Shown in pieces: positions 1-14,500 of a stretch of DNA of 64,000 bases. Where the stretch lies: the NCBI GenBank assembly GCA_948146395.1, contig OX411560.1, positions 1-64,000 on the forward strand, written 5' to 3'. The translations under genes were made by a program, and so were the position numbers. The DNA is from Fragum whitleyi. Lineage: Eukaryota > Mollusca > Bivalvia > Cardiida > Cardiidae. Every line of letters starts with the position of its first letter. Position 1 is the first letter of the stretch. Under the pieces are notes generated by a model that was not told the DNA's origin, searched no databases, and saw nothing but the letters and a program-made list of their open reading frames with translations.

Positions 1-1539
1 CTTGTTTATTCGATTATTAAGAATTAATTAATCCTGATTTAATGTTAAATATTTTGGGTACCCCTTATTCGACGACTGATACGCCCATGATCCATACCCA
101 CATCGTCCGGAACACCCGCGTTCGCTAGCTATGCATCTGGGCTTCAAATTGACACCGTTGTCGTTGCCGTCTGATGCATCCGTCTGTGCGTTTTATGCAG
201 CATCCCAGACCCCTTGTTATTCGATTATTAAGAATTATTTAATCCTGATTAATGTTAAATATTTTGGGTACCCCTTTTTCGATCGACTGATGCGCCCATG
301 TATCCAAACCCACATCGTCCGGAACACCCGCGTTCGCTAGCTATGCATCTGGGCTTCAAATTGACACCGGTTTCGTTGCCGTCTGATGCATCCGTCTGTG
401 CGTTTATGCAGCATCCCTGACCCCTTTGTTATTCGATTTATTAAGAATTAATTAATCCTGATTTAATGTTAAATATTTTGGGTACCCCTTTTTCGATCGA
501 CTGATGCGCCCATGTATCCATACCCACATCGTCGGAACACCCGCGTTCGCTAGCTATGCATCTGGGCTTCAAATGACACCGGTATCGTTGCCGTCTGATG
601 CATCCGTCTGTGCGTTTATGCAGCATCCCTGACCCCTTGTTATTCGATTTATTAAGAATTATTTAATCCTGATTTAATGTTAAATATTTTGGGTACCCCT
701 TTTTCGATCGACTGATGCGCCCATGTATCCAAACCCACATCGTCCGGAACACCCGCGTTCGCTAGCTATGCATCTGGGCTTCAAATTGACACCGGTTTCG
801 TTGCCGTCTGATGCATCCGTCTGTGCGTTTATGCAGCATCCCTGACCCCTTGTTATTCGATTTATTAAGAATTAATTAATCCTGATTTAATGTTAAATAT
901 TTTGGGTACCCCTTTTTCGATCGACTGATGCGCCCATGTATCCATACCCACATCGGTCCGGAACACCGCGTTCGCTAGCTATGCATCTGGGCTTCAAATT
1001 GACACCGGTTTCGTTGCCGTCTGATGCATCCGTCTGTGCGTTTATGCAGCATCCCTGACCCCTTGTTATTCGATTTATTAAGAATTAATTAATCCTGATT
1101 TAATGTTAAATATTTTGTGTACCCCTTTTTCGATCGACTGATGCGCCCATGTATCCATACCCACATCGTCCGGAACACCCGCGTTCGCTAGCTATGCATC
1201 TGGGCTTCAAATTGACACCGGTTTCGTTGCCGTCTGATGCATCCGTCTGTGCGTTTATGCAGCATCCCTGACCCCTTGTTATTCGATTTATTAAGAATTA
1301 TTTAATCCTGATTTAATGTTAAATATTTTGGGTACCCCTTTTTCGATCGACTGATGCGCCCATGTATCCAAACCACATCGTCCGGAACACCCGCGTTTGC
1401 TAGCTATGCATCTGGGCTTCAAATTGACACCGGTTTCGTTGCCGTCTGATGCATCCGTCTGTGCGTTTATGCAGCATCCCTGACCCCTTGTTATTCGATT
1501 ATTAAGAATTAATTAATCCTGATTTAATGTTAAATATTT

Positions 1540-4500
1540 TGGGTACCCCTTATTCGATCGACTGATACGCCCATGTATCCATACCCACATCGTCCGGAAC
1601 ACCCGCGTTCGCTAGCTATGCATCTAGGCTTCAAATTGACACCGGTGTCGTTGCCGTCTGATGCATCCGTCTGTGCGTTTATGCAGCATCCCAGACCCCT
1701 TGTTATTCGATTTATTAAGAATCATTTAATCCTGATTTAATGTTAAATATTTTGGGTACCCCTTTTTCGATCGACTGATGCGCCCATGTATCCAAACCCA
1801 CATCGTCCGGAACACCCGCGTTCGCTAGCTATGCATCTGGGCTTCAAATTGACACCGGTTTCGTTGCCGTCTGATGCATCCGTCTGTGCGTTTATGCAGC
1901 ATCCCTGACCCCTTGTTATTCGATTTATTAAGAATTAATTAATCCTGATTTAATGTTAAATATTTTGGGTACCCCTTTTTCGATCGACTGATGCGCCCAT
2001 GTATCCATACCCACATCGTCTGGAACACCCGCGTTCGCTAGCTATGCATCTGGGCTTCAAATTGACACCGGTATCGTTGCCGTCTGATGCATCCGTCTGT
2101 GCGTTTATGCAGCATCCCTGACCCCTTGTTATTCGATTTATTAAGAATTATTTAATCCTGATTTAATGTTAAATATTTTGGGTACCCCTTTTTCGATCGA
2201 CTGATGCGCCCATGTATCCAAACCCACATCGTCCGGAACACCCGCGTTCGCTAGCTATGCATCTAGGCTTCAAATTGACACCGGTTTCGTTGCCGTCTGA
2301 TGCATCCGTCTGTGCGTTTATGCAGCATCCCTGACCCCTTGTTATTCGATTTATTAAGAATTAATTAATCCTGATTTATGTTAAATATTTTGTGTACCCC
2401 TTTTTCGATCGACTGATGCGCCCATGTATCCATACCCACATCGTCCGGAACACCCGCGTTCGCTAGCTATGCATCTGGGCTTCAAATTGACACCGGTTTC
2501 GTTGCCGTCTGATGCATCCGTCTGTGCGTTTATGCAGCATCCCTGACCCCTTGTTATTCGATTTATTAAGAATTAATTAATCCTGATTTAATGTTAAATA
2601 TTTTGGGTACCCCTTTTTCGATCGACTGATGCGCCCATGTATCCATACCCACATCGTCCGGAACACCCGCGTTCGCTAGCTATGCATCTGGGCTTCAAAT
2701 TGACACCGGTTTCGTTGCCGTCTGATGCATCCGTCTGTGCGTTTATGCAGCATCCCTGACCCCTTGTTATTCGATTTATTAAGAATTAATTAATCCTGAT
2801 TTAATGTTAAATATTTTGGGTACCCCTTTTTCGATCGACTGATGCGCCCATGTATCCATACCCACATCGTCCGGAACACCCGCGTTCGCTAGCTATGCAT
2901 CTGGGCTTCAAATTGACACCGGTTTCGTTGCCGTCTGATGCATCCGTCTGTGCGTTTATGCAGCATCCCTGACCCCTTGTTATTCGATTTATTAAGAATT
3001 AATTAATCCTGATTTAATGTTAAATATTTTGTGTACCCCTTTTTCGATCGACTGATGCGCCCATGTATCCATACCCACATCGTCCGGAACACCCGCGTTC
3101 GCTAGCTATGCATCTGGGCTTCAAATTGACACCGGTTTCGTTGCCGTCTGATGCATCCGTCTGTGCGTTTATGCAGCATCCCTGACCCCTTGTTATTCGA
3201 TTTATTAAGAATTATTTAATCCTGATTTAATGTTAAATATTTTGGGTACCCCTTTTTCGATCGACTGATGCGCCCATGTATCCAAACCCACATCGTCCGG
3301 AACACCCGCGTTCGCTAGCTATGCATCTGGGCTTCAAATTGACACCGGTTTCGTTGCCGTCTGATGCATCCGTCTGTGCGTTTATGCAGCATCCCTGACC
3401 CCTTGTTATTCGATTATTAAGAATTAATTAATCCTGATTTAATGTTAAATATTTTGGGTACCCCTTATTCGATCGACTGATACGCCCATGTATCCATACC
3501 CACATCGTCCGGAACACCCGCGTTCGCTAGCTATGCATCTGGGCTTCAAATTGACACCGGTGTCGTTGCCGTCTGATGCATCCGTCTGTGCGTTTATGCA
3601 GCATCCCAGACCCCTTGTTATTCGATTTATTAAGAATCATTTAATCCTGATTTAATGTTAAATATTTTGGGTACCCCTTTTTCGATCGACTGATGCGCCC
3701 ATGTATCCAAACCCACATCGTCCGGAACACCCGCGTTCGCTAGCTATGCATCTGGGCTTCAAATTGACACCGGTTTCGTTGCCGTCTGATGCATCCGTCT
3801 GTGCGTTTATGCAGCATCCCTGACCCCTTTGTTATTCGATTTATTAAGAATTAATTAATCCTGATTTAATGTTAAATATTTTGGGTACCCCTTTTTCGAT
3901 CGACTGATGCGCCCATGTATCCATACCCACATCGTCTGGAACACCCGCGTTCGCTAGCTATGCATCTGGGCTTCAAATTGACACCGGTATCGTTGCCGTC
4001 TGATGCATCCGTCTGTGCGTTTATGCAGCATCCCTGACCCCTTGTTATTCGATTTATTAAGAATTATTTAATCCTGATTTAATGTTAAATATTTTGGGTA
4101 CCCCTTTTTCGATCGACTGATGCGCCCATGTATCCAAACCCACATCGTCCGGAACACCCGCGTTCGCTAGCTATGCATCTAGGCTTCAAATTGACACCGG
4201 TTTCGTTGCCGTCTGATGCATCCGTCTGTGCGTTTATGCAGCATCCCTGACCCCTTGTTATTCGATTTATTAAGAATTAATTAATCCTGATTTATGTTAA
4301 ATATTTTGTGTACCCCTTTTTCGATCGACTGATGCGCCCATGTATCCATACCCACATCGTCCGGAACACCCGCGTTCGCTAGCTATGCATCTGGGCTTCA
4401 AATTGACACCGGTTTCGTTGCCGTCTGATGCATCCGTCTGTGCGTTTATGCAGCATCCCTGACCCCTTGTTATTCGATTTATTAAGAATTAATTAATCCT

Positions 4501-5380
4501 GATTTAATGTTAAATATTTTGGGTACCCCTTTTTCGATCGACTGATGCGCCCATGTATCCATACCCACATCGTCCGGAACACCCGCGTTCGCTAGCTATG
4601 CATCTGGGCTTCAAATTGACACCGGTTTCGTTGCCGTCTGATGCATCCGTCTGTGCGTTTATGCAGCATCCCTGACCCCTTGTTATTCGATTTATTAAGA
4701 ATTAATTAATCCTGATTTAATGTTAAATATTTTGTGTACCCCTTTTTCGATCGACTGATGCGCCCATGTATCCATACCCACATCGTCCGGAACACCCGCG
4801 TTCGCTAGCTATGCATCTGGGCTTCAAATTGACACCGGTTTCGTTGCCGTCTGATGCATCCGTCTGTGCGTTTATGCAGCATCCCTGACCCCTTGTTATT
4901 CGATTTATTAAGAATTAATTAATCCTGATTTAATGTTAAATATTTTGTGTACCCCTTTTTCGATCGACTGATGCGCCCATGTATCCATACCCACATCGTC
5001 CGGAACACCCGCGTTCGCTAGCTATGCATCTGGGCTTCAAATTGACACCGGTTTCGTTGCCGTCTAATGCATCCGTCTGTGCGTTTATGCAGCATCCCTG
5101 ACCCCTTGTTATTCGATTTATTAAGAATTAATTAATCCTGATTTAATGTTAAATATTTTGGGTACCCCTTTTTCGATCGACTGATGCGCCCATGTATCCA
5201 AACCCACATCGTCCGGAACACCCGCGTTCGCTAGCTATGCATCTGGGCTTCAGATTGACACCGGTTTCGTTGCCGTCTGATGCATCCGTCTGTGCGTTTA
5301 TGCAGCATCCCTGACCCCTTGTTATTCGATTTATTAAGAATTAATTAATCCTGATTTAATGTTAAATATTTTGGGTACCC
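1540..5380 (+). repeat. Higher-order repeat: 9-monomer block in tandem (about 1.92 kb period)
   Basis: Rare variants repeat in the same order one block apart. CCTTATTCG followed by ATACGCCC occurs at 1551 and 3466 (1915 bp). The CATCCCAGACC variant follows each. TCTGGAAC with GGTATCGTTG occurs near 2020 and 3930. The deletion variant GATTTATGTTAAAT occurs near 2375 and 4294. Nine monomers of 213 bp are 1917 bp. Agreement is best over the first six monomers of each block and weaker at the end (for example GGGTACC versus GTGTACC), so the copies have since drifted or recombined. The same start marker also occurs at 66 and 7085, so further partial copies flank this pair. Edges are approximate. 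Confidence 0.8.
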
Positions 5381-8300
5381 CTTTTTCGATCGACTGATGC
5401 GCCCATGTATCCATACCCACATCGTCTGGAACACCCGCGTTCGCTAGCTATGCATCTGGGCTTCAAATTGACACCGGTATCGTTGCCGTCTGATGCATCC
5501 GTCTGTGCGTTTATGCAGCATCCCTGACCCCTTGTTATTCGATTTATTAAGAATTATTTAATCCTGATTTAATGTTAAATATTTTGGGTACCCCTTTTTC
5601 GATCGACTGATGCGCCCATGTATCCAAACCCACATCGTCCGGAACACCCGCGTTCGCTAGCTATGCATCTAGGCTTCAAATTGACACCGGTTTCGTTGCC
5701 GTCTGATGCATCCGTCTGTGCGTTTATGCAGCATCCCTGACCCCTTGTTATTCGATTTATTAAGAATTAATTAATCCTGATTTATGTTAAATATTTTGTG
5801 TACCCCTTTTTCGATCGACTGATGCGCCCATGTATCCATACCCACATCGTCCGGAACACCCGCGTTCGCTAGCTATGCATCTGGGCTTCAAATTGACACC
5901 GGTTTCGTTGCCGTCTGATGCATCCGTCTGTGCGTTTATGCAGCATCCCTGACCCCTTGTTATTCGATTTATTAAGAATTAATTAATCCTGATTTAATGT
6001 TAAATAATTTGGGTACCCCTTTTTCGATCGACTGATGCGCCCATGTATCCATACCCACATCGTCCGGAACACCCGCGTTCGCTAGCTATGCATCTGGGCT
6101 TCAAATTGACACCGGTTTCGTTGCCGTCTGATGCATCCGTCTGTGCGTTTATGCAGCATCCCTGACCCCTTGTTATTCGATTTATTAAGAATTAATTAAT
6201 CCTGATTTAATGTTAAATATTTTGTGTACCCCTTTTTCGATCGACTGATGCGCCCATGTATCCATACCCACATCGTCCGGAACACCCGCGTTCGCTAGCT
6301 ATGCATCTGGGCTTCAAATTGACACCGGTTTCGTTGCCGTCTGATGCATCCGTCTGTGCGTTTATGCAGCATCCCTGACCCCTTGTTATTCGATTTATTA
6401 AGAATTAATTAATCCTGATTTAATGTTAAATATTTTAGGTACCCCTTTTTCGATCGACTGATGCGCCCATGTATCCATACCCACATCGTCCGGAACACCC
6501 GCGTTCGCTAGCTATGCATCTGGGCTTCAAATTGACACCGGTATGGTTGACGTCTGATGCATCCGTCTGTGCGTTTATGCAGCATCCCTGACCCCTTGCT
6601 ATTCGATTTATTAAGAATTATTTAATCCTGATTTAATGTTAAATATTTTGGGTACCCCTTTTTCGATCGACTGATGCGCCCATGTATCCATACCCACATC
6701 GTCCGGAACACCCGCGTTCGCTAGCTATGCATCTGGGCTTCAAATTGACACCGGTTTCGTTGCCGTCTGATGCATCCGTCTGTGCGTTTATGCAGCATCC
6801 CTGACCCCTTGTTATTCGATTTATTAAGAATTATTTAATCCTGATTTAATGTTAAATATTTTGGGTACCCCTTTTTCGATCGACTGATGCGCCCATGTAT
6901 CCAAACCCACATCGTCCGGAACACCCGCGTTCGCTAGCTATGCATCTGGGCTTCAAATTGACACCGGTTTCGTTGCCGTCTGATGCATCCGTCTGTGCGT
7001 TTATGCAGCATCCCTGACCCCTTGTTATTCGATTATTAAGAATTAATTAATCCTGATTTAATGTTAAATATTTTGGGTACCCCTTATTCGATCGACTGAT
7101 ACGCCCATGTATCCATACCCACATCGTCCGGAACACCCGCGTTCGCTAGCTATGCATCTGGGCTTCAAATTGACACCGGTGTCGTTGCCGTCTGATGCAT
7201 CCGTCTGTGCGTTTATGCAGCATCCCAGACCCCTTGTTATTCGATTTATTAAGAATCATTTAATCCTGATTTAATGTTAAATATTTTGGGTACCCCTTTT
7301 TCGATCGACTGATGCGCCCATGTATCCAAACCCACATCGTCCGGAACACCCGCGTTCGCTAGCTATGCATCTGGGCTTCAAATTGACACCGGTTTCGTTG
7401 CCGTCTGATGCATCCGTCTGTGCGTTTATGCAGCATCCCTGACCCCTTTGTTATTCGATTTATTAAGAATTAATTAATCCTGATTTAATGTTAAATATTT
7501 TGGGTACCCCTTTTTCGATCGACTGATGCGCCCATGTATCCATACCCACATCGTCTGGAACACCCGCGTTCGCTAGCTATGCATCTGGGCTTCAAATTGA
7601 CACCGGTATCGTTGCCGTCTGATGCATCCGTCTGTGCGTTTATGCAGCATCCCTGACCCCTTGTTATTCGATTTATTAAGAATTATTTAATCCTGATTTA
7701 ATGTTAAATATTTTGGGTACCCCTTTTTCGATCGACTGATGCGCCCATGTATCCAAACCCACATCGTCCGGAACACCCGCGTTCGCTAGCTATGCATCTG
7801 GGCTTCAGATTGACACCGGTTTCGTTGCCGTCTGATGCATCCGTCTGTGCGTTTATGCAGCATCCCTGACCCCTTGTTATTCGATTTATTAAGAATTAAT
7901 TAATCCTGATTTAATGTTAAATATTTTGGGTACCCCTTTTTCGATCGACTGATGCGCCCATGTATCCATACCCACATCGTCTGGAACACCCGCGTTCGCT
8001 AGCTATGCATCTGGGCTTCAAATTGACACCGGTATCGTTGCCGTCTGATGCATCCGTCTGTGCGTTTATGCAGCATCCCTGACCCCTTGTTATTCGATTT
8101 ATTAAGAATTATTTAATCCTGATTTAATGTTAAATATTTTGGGTACCCCTTTTTCGATCGACTGATGCGCCCATGTATCCAAACCCACATCGTCCGGAAC
8201 ACCCGCGTTCGCTAGCTATGCATCTAGGCTTCAAATTGACACCGGTTTCGTTGCCGTCTGATGCATCCGTCTGTGCGTTTATGCAGCATCCCTGACCCCT

Positions 8301-9180
8301 TGTTATTCGATTTATTAAGAATTAATTAATCCTGATTTATGTTAAATATTTTGTGTACCCCTTTTTCGATCGACTGATGCGCCCATGTATCCATACCCAC
8401 ATCGTCCGGAACACCCGCGTTCGCTAGCTATGCATCTGGGCTTCAAATTGACACCGGTTTCGTTGCCGTCTGATGCATCCGTCTGTGCGTTTATGCAGCA
8501 TCCCTGACCCCTTGTTATTCGATTTATTAAGAATTAATTAATCCTGATTTAATGTTAAATAATTTGGGTACCCCTTTTTCGATCGACTGATGCGCCCATG
8601 TATCCATACCCACATCGTCCGGAACACCCGCGTTCGCTAGCTATGCATCTGGGCTTCAAATTGACACCGGTTTCGTTGCCGTCTGATGCATCCGTCTGTG
8701 CGTTTATGCAGCATCCCTGACCCCTTGTTATTCGATTTATTAAGAATTAATTAATCCTGATTTAATGTTAAATATTTTGTGTACCCCTTTTTCGATCGAC
8801 TGATGCGCCCATGTATCCATACCCACATCGTCCGGAACACCCGCGTTCGCTAGCTATGCATCTGGGCTTCAAATTGACACCGGTTTCGTTGCCGTCTGAT
8901 GCATCCGTCTGTGCGTTTATGCAGCATCCCTGACCCCTTGTTATTCGATTTATTAAGAATTAATTAATCCTGATTTAATGTTAAATATTTTAGGTACCCC
9001 TTTTTCGATCGACTGATGCGCCCATGTATCCATACCCACATCGTCCGGAACACCCGCGTTCGCTAGCTATGCATCTGGGCTTCAAATTGACACCGGTATG
9101 GTTGACGTCTGATGCATCCGTCTGTGCGTTTATGCAGCATCCCTGACCCCTTGCTATTCGATTTATTAAGAATTATTTAA
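5160..9180 (+). repeat. Higher-order repeat: blocks repeated at a 12-monomer distance (about 2.56 kb)
   Basis: Seven consecutive monomers starting near 5160 recur in order near 7716. CTTCAGATTG occurs at about 5251 and 7806. The TCTGG/TATCG monomer follows, then the AGGCTTC variant, then GATTTATGTTAAAT near 5782 and 8336. TTAAATAATTTGGG follows near 6001 and 8557, then ATTTTAGGTACC with TATGGTTGACGTC near 6541 and 9097. The offsets are 2554-2556 bp, or 12 monomers. The intervening monomers, including the TTATTCG marker at 7085, belong to the other block family, so the arrangement is a mosaic and not a simple tandem. Confidence 0.75.
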
Positions 9181-9843
9181 TCCTGATTTAATGTTAAATA
9201 TTTTGGGTACCCCTTTTTCGATCGACTGATGCGCCCATGTATCCAAACCCACATCGTCCGGAACACCCGCGTTCGCTAGCTCTGCATCTGGGCTTTTAAT
9301 TGACACCGGTATGGTTGACGTCTGATGCATCCGTCTGTGCGTTTATGCAGCATCCCTGACCCCTTGCTATTCGATTTATTAAGAATTATTTAATCCTGAT
9401 TTAATGTTAAATATTTTGGGTACCCCTTTTTCGATCGACTGATGCGCCCATGTATCCAAACCCACATCGTCCGGAACACCCGCGTTCGCTAGCTATGCAT
9501 CTGGGCTTCAAATTGACACCGGTTTCGTTGCCGTCTGATGCATCCGTCTGTGCGTTTATGCAGCATCCCTGACCCCTTGTTATTCGATTTATTAAGAATT
9601 AATTAATCCTGATTTAATGTTAAATATTTTGGGTACCCGTTTTTCGATCGACTGATGCGCCCATGTATCCAAACCCACATCGTCCGGAACACCCGCGTTC
9701 GCTAGCTATGCATCTGGGCTTCAAATTGACACCGGTTTCGTTGCCGTCTGATGCATCCGTCTGTGCGTTTATGCAGCATCCCTGACCCCTTGTTATTCGA
9801 TTTATTAAGAATTAATTAATCCTGATTTAATGTTAAATATTTT

Positions 9844-11550
9844 GGGTAGCCCTTTTTCGATCGACTGATGCGCCCATGTATCCATACCCACATCGTCCGG
9901 AACACCCGCGTTCGCTTGCTATTCATCTGGGCTTCAGATTGACACCGGTTTCGTTGACGTCTGATGCATCCGTCTGTGCGTTTATGCAGCATCCCTGACC
10001 CCTTGCTATTCGATTTATTAAGAATTATTTAATCCTGATTTAATGTTAAATATTTTGGGTACCCGTTTTTCGATCGACTGATGCGCCCATGTATCCATAC
10101 CCACATCGTCCGGAACACCCGCGTTCACTAGCTATGCATCTGGGATTCAAATTGACACCGGTTTCGTTGCCGTCTGATGCATCCGTCTGTGCGTTTATGC
10201 AGCATCCCTGACCCCTTGTTATTCGATTTATGAAGAATTAATTAATCCTGATTTAATGTTAAATATTTTGGGTAGCCCTTTTTCGATCGACTGATGCGCC
10301 CATGTATCCAAACCCACATCGTCCGGAACACCCGCTTTCGCTAGCTATGCATCTGGGCTTCAAATTGACACCGGTTTCGTTGCCGTCTGCTGCACCCGTC
10401 TGTGCGTTTATGCAGCATCCCTGACCCCTTGCTATTCGATTTATTAAGAAGTATTTAATCCTGACTTTATTGTTAAATATTTTGGGTACCCCTTTTTCGA
10501 TCGACTGATGCGCCCATGTATCCATACCCACATCGTCCGGAACACCCGCGTTCGCTAGCTATGCATCTGGGCTTCAAATTGACACCGGTTTCGTTGACGT
10601 CTGATGCACCCGTCTGTGCGTTTATGCAGCATCCCTGACCCCTTGCTATTCGATTTATTAAGAATTATTTAATCCTGATTTAATGTTAAATATTTTGGGT
10701 ACCCCTTTTTCGATCGACTGATGCGCCCATGTATCCATACCCACATCGTCCGGAACACCCGCGTTCGCTTGCTATTCATCTGGGCTTCAGATTGACACCG
10801 GTTTCGTTGACGTCTGATGCATCCGTCTGTGCGTTTATGCAGCATCCCTGACCCCTTGCTATTCGATTTATTAAGAATTATTTAATCCTGATTTAATGTT
10901 AAATATTTTGGGTACCCGTTTTTCGATCGACTGATGCGCCCATGTATCCATACCCACATCGTCCGGAACACCCGCGTTCACTAGCTATGCATCTGGGATT
11001 CAAATTGACACCGGTTTCGTTGCCGTCTGATGCATCCGTCTGTGCGTTTATGCAGCATCCCTGACCCCTTGTTATTCGATTTATGAAGAATTAATTAATC
11101 CTGATTTAATGTTTAATATTTTGGGTAGCCCTTTTTCGATCGACTGATGCGCCCATGTATCCAAACCCACATCGTCCGGAACACCCGCTTTCGCTAGCTA
11201 TGCATCTGGGCTTCAAATTGACACCGGTTTCGTTGCCGTCTGCTGCACCCGTCTGTGCGTTTATGCAGCATCCCTGACCCCTTGCTATTCGATTTATTAA
11301 GAAGTATTTAATCCTGACTTTATTGTTAAATATTTTGGGTACCCCTTTTTCGATCGACTGATGCGCCCATGTATCCATACCCACATCGTCCGGAACACCC
11401 GCGTTCGCTAGCTATGCATCTGGGCTTCAAATTGACACCGGTTTCGTTGACGTCTGATGCACCCGTCTGTGCGTTTATGCAGCATCCCTGACCCCTTGCT
11501 ATTCGATTTATTAAGAATTATTTAATCCTGATTTAATGTTAAATATTTTG
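9844..11550 (+). repeat. 4-monomer tandem duplication (852 bp)
   Basis: A set of unusual variants occurs twice at an offset of 852 bp. These are CGCTTGCTATTCATC (about 9914 and 10766), TTCACTAGC with TGGGATTCAAA, TTTATGAAGAATT, GGGTAGCCC, TCTGCTGCACCCGTC (about 10388 and 11241) and AAGAAGTATTTAATCCTGAC (about 10446 and 11298). A third copy of the same four-monomer set is at about 14955-15810. The set is the most distinctive sub-block in the first 20 kb. Confidence 0.85.
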
Positions 11551-14500
11551 GGTACCCCTTTTTCGATCGACTGATGCGCCCATGTATCCAAACCCACATC
11601 GTCCGGAACACCCGCGTTCGCTAGCTATGCATCTGGGCTTCAAATTGACACCGGTTTCGTTGCCGTCTGATGCATCCGTCTGTGCGTTTATGCAGCATCC
11701 CTGACCCCTTGTTATTCGATTTATTAAGAATTAATTAATCCTGATTTAATGTTAAATATTTTGGGTACCCCTTTTTCGATCGACTGATGCGCCCATGTAT
11801 CCAAACCCACATCGTCCGGAACACCCGCTTTCGCTAGCTATGCATCTGGGCTTCAAATTGACACCGGTTTCGTTGCCGTCTGATGCATCCGTCTGTGCGT
11901 TTATGCAGCATCCCTGACCCCTTGTTATTCGATTTATTAAGAATTAATTAATCCTGATTTAATGTTAAATATTTTAGGTACCCCTTTTTCGATCGACTGA
12001 TGCGCCCATGTATCCAAACCCACATCGTCCGGAACACCCGCGTTCGCTAGCAATGCATCTGGCCTTCATATTGACACCGGTTTCGTTGCCGTCTGATGCA
12101 TCCGTCTGTGCGTTTATGCAGCATCCCTGACCCCTTGCTATTCGATTTATTAAGAATTATTTAATCCTGATTTATTGTTAAATATTTTGGGTACCCCTTT
12201 TTCGATCGACTGATGCGCCCATGTATCCAAACCCACATCGTCCGGAACACCCGCGTTCGCTAACTATGCATCTGGGCTTCAAATTGACACCGGCTTCGTT
12301 GCCGTCTGATGCATCCGTCTGTGCGTTTATGCAGCATCCCTGACCCCTTGTTATTCGATTTATTAAGAATTAATTAATCCTGATTTAATGTTAAATATTT
12401 TGGGTACCCCTTTTTCGATCGACTGATGCGCCAATGTATCCATACCCACATCGTCCGGAACACCCGCGTTCGCTAGCTATGCATCTGGGCTTCAAATTGA
12501 CACCGGTTTCGTTGCCGTCTGATGCATCCGTCTGTGCGTTTATGAAGCATCCCTGACCCCTTGTTATTCGATTTATTAAGAATTATTTAATCCTGATTTA
12601 ATGTTAAATATTTTGGGTACCCCTTTTTCGATCGACTGATGCGCCCATGTATCCATACCCACATCGTCCGGAACACCCGCGTTCGCTAGCTATGCATCTG
12701 GGCTTCAAATTGACACCGGTATGGTTGACGTCTGATGCATCCGTCTGTGCGTTTATGCAGCATCCCTGACCCCTTGCTATTCGATTTATTAAGAATTATT
12801 TAATCCTGATTTAATGTTAAATATTTTGGGTACCCCTTTTTCGATCGACTGATGCGCCCATGTATCCAAACCCACATCGTCCGGAACACCCGTGTTCGCT
12901 AGCTATGCATCTGGGCTTCAAATTGACACCGGTTTCGTTGCCGTCTGATGCATCCGTCTGTGCGTTTAAGCAGCATCCCTGACCCCTTTTTATTCGATTT
13001 ATTAAGAATTAATTAATCCTGATTTAATGTTAAATATTTTAGGTACCCCTTTTTCGATCGACTGATGCGCCCATGTATCCAAACCCACATCGTCCGGAAC
13101 ACCCGCGTTCGCTAGCTATGCATCTGGGCTTCAAATTGACACCGGTTTCGTTGCCGTCTAATGCACATGTCTGTGCGTTTATGCAGCATCCCTGACCCCT
13201 TGCTATTCGATTTATTAAGAATTATTTAATCCTGATTTAATGTTAAATATTTTGGGTACCCCTTTTTCGATCGACTGATGCGCCCATGTATCCAAACCCA
13301 CATCGTCCGGAACACCCGCGTTCGCTAGCTATGCATCTGGGCTTCAAATTGACACCGGTATGGTTGACGTCTGATGCATCCGTCTGTGCGTTTATGCAGC
13401 ATCCCTGACCCCTTGCTATTCGATTTATTAAGAATTATTTAATCCTGATTTAATGTTAAATATTTTGGGTACCCCTTTTTCGATCGACTGATGCGCCCAT
13501 GTATCCAAACCCACATCGTCCGGAACACCCGCGTTCGCTAGCTATGCATCTGGGCTTCAAATTGACACCGGTTTCGTTGCCGTCTGATGCATCCGTCTGT
13601 GCGTTTAAGCAGCATCCCTGACCCCTTGTTATTCGATTTATTAAGAATTAATTAATCCTGATTAAATGTTAAATATTTTAGGTACCCCTTTTTCGATCGA
13701 CTGATGCGCCCATGTATCCAAACCCACATCGTCCGGAACACCCGCGTTCGCTAGCTATGCATCTGGGCTTCAAATTGACACCGGTTTCGTTGCCGTCTAA
13801 TGCACCCGTCTGTGCGTTTATGCAGCATCCCTGACCCCTTGTTATTCGATTTATTAAGAATTATTTAATCCTGATTTAATGTTAAATATTTTGGGTACCC
13901 CTTTTTCGATCGACTGATGCGCCCATGTATCCAAACCCACTTCGTCCGGAACACCCGTGTTCGCTAGCTATGCATCTGGGCTTCAAATTGACACCGGTTT
14001 CGTTGCCGTCTGATGCACCCGTCTGTGCGTTTATGCAGCATCCCTGACCCCTTGCTATTCGATTTATTAAGAATTATTTAATCCTGATTTAATGTTAAAT
14101 ATTTTGGGTACCCCTTTTTCGATCGACTGATGCGCCCATGTATCCATACCCACATCGTCCGGAACACCCGCGTTCGCTAGCTATGCATCTGGGCTTCAAA
14201 TTGACACCGGTTTCGTTGCCGTCTGATGCATCCGTCTGTGCGTTTATGCAGCATCCCTGACCCCTTGCTATTCGATTTATTAAGAATTAATTAATCCTGA
14301 TTTAATGTTAAATATTTTGGGTACCCCTTTTTCGATCGACTGATGCGCCCATGTATCCAAACCCACATCGTCCGGAACACCCGCGTTCGCTAGCTATGCA
14401 TCTGGGCTTCAAATTGAAACCGGTATGGTTGACGTGTGATGCATCCGTCTGTGCGTTTATGCAGCATCCCTGACCCCTTGCTATTCGATTTATTAAGAAT

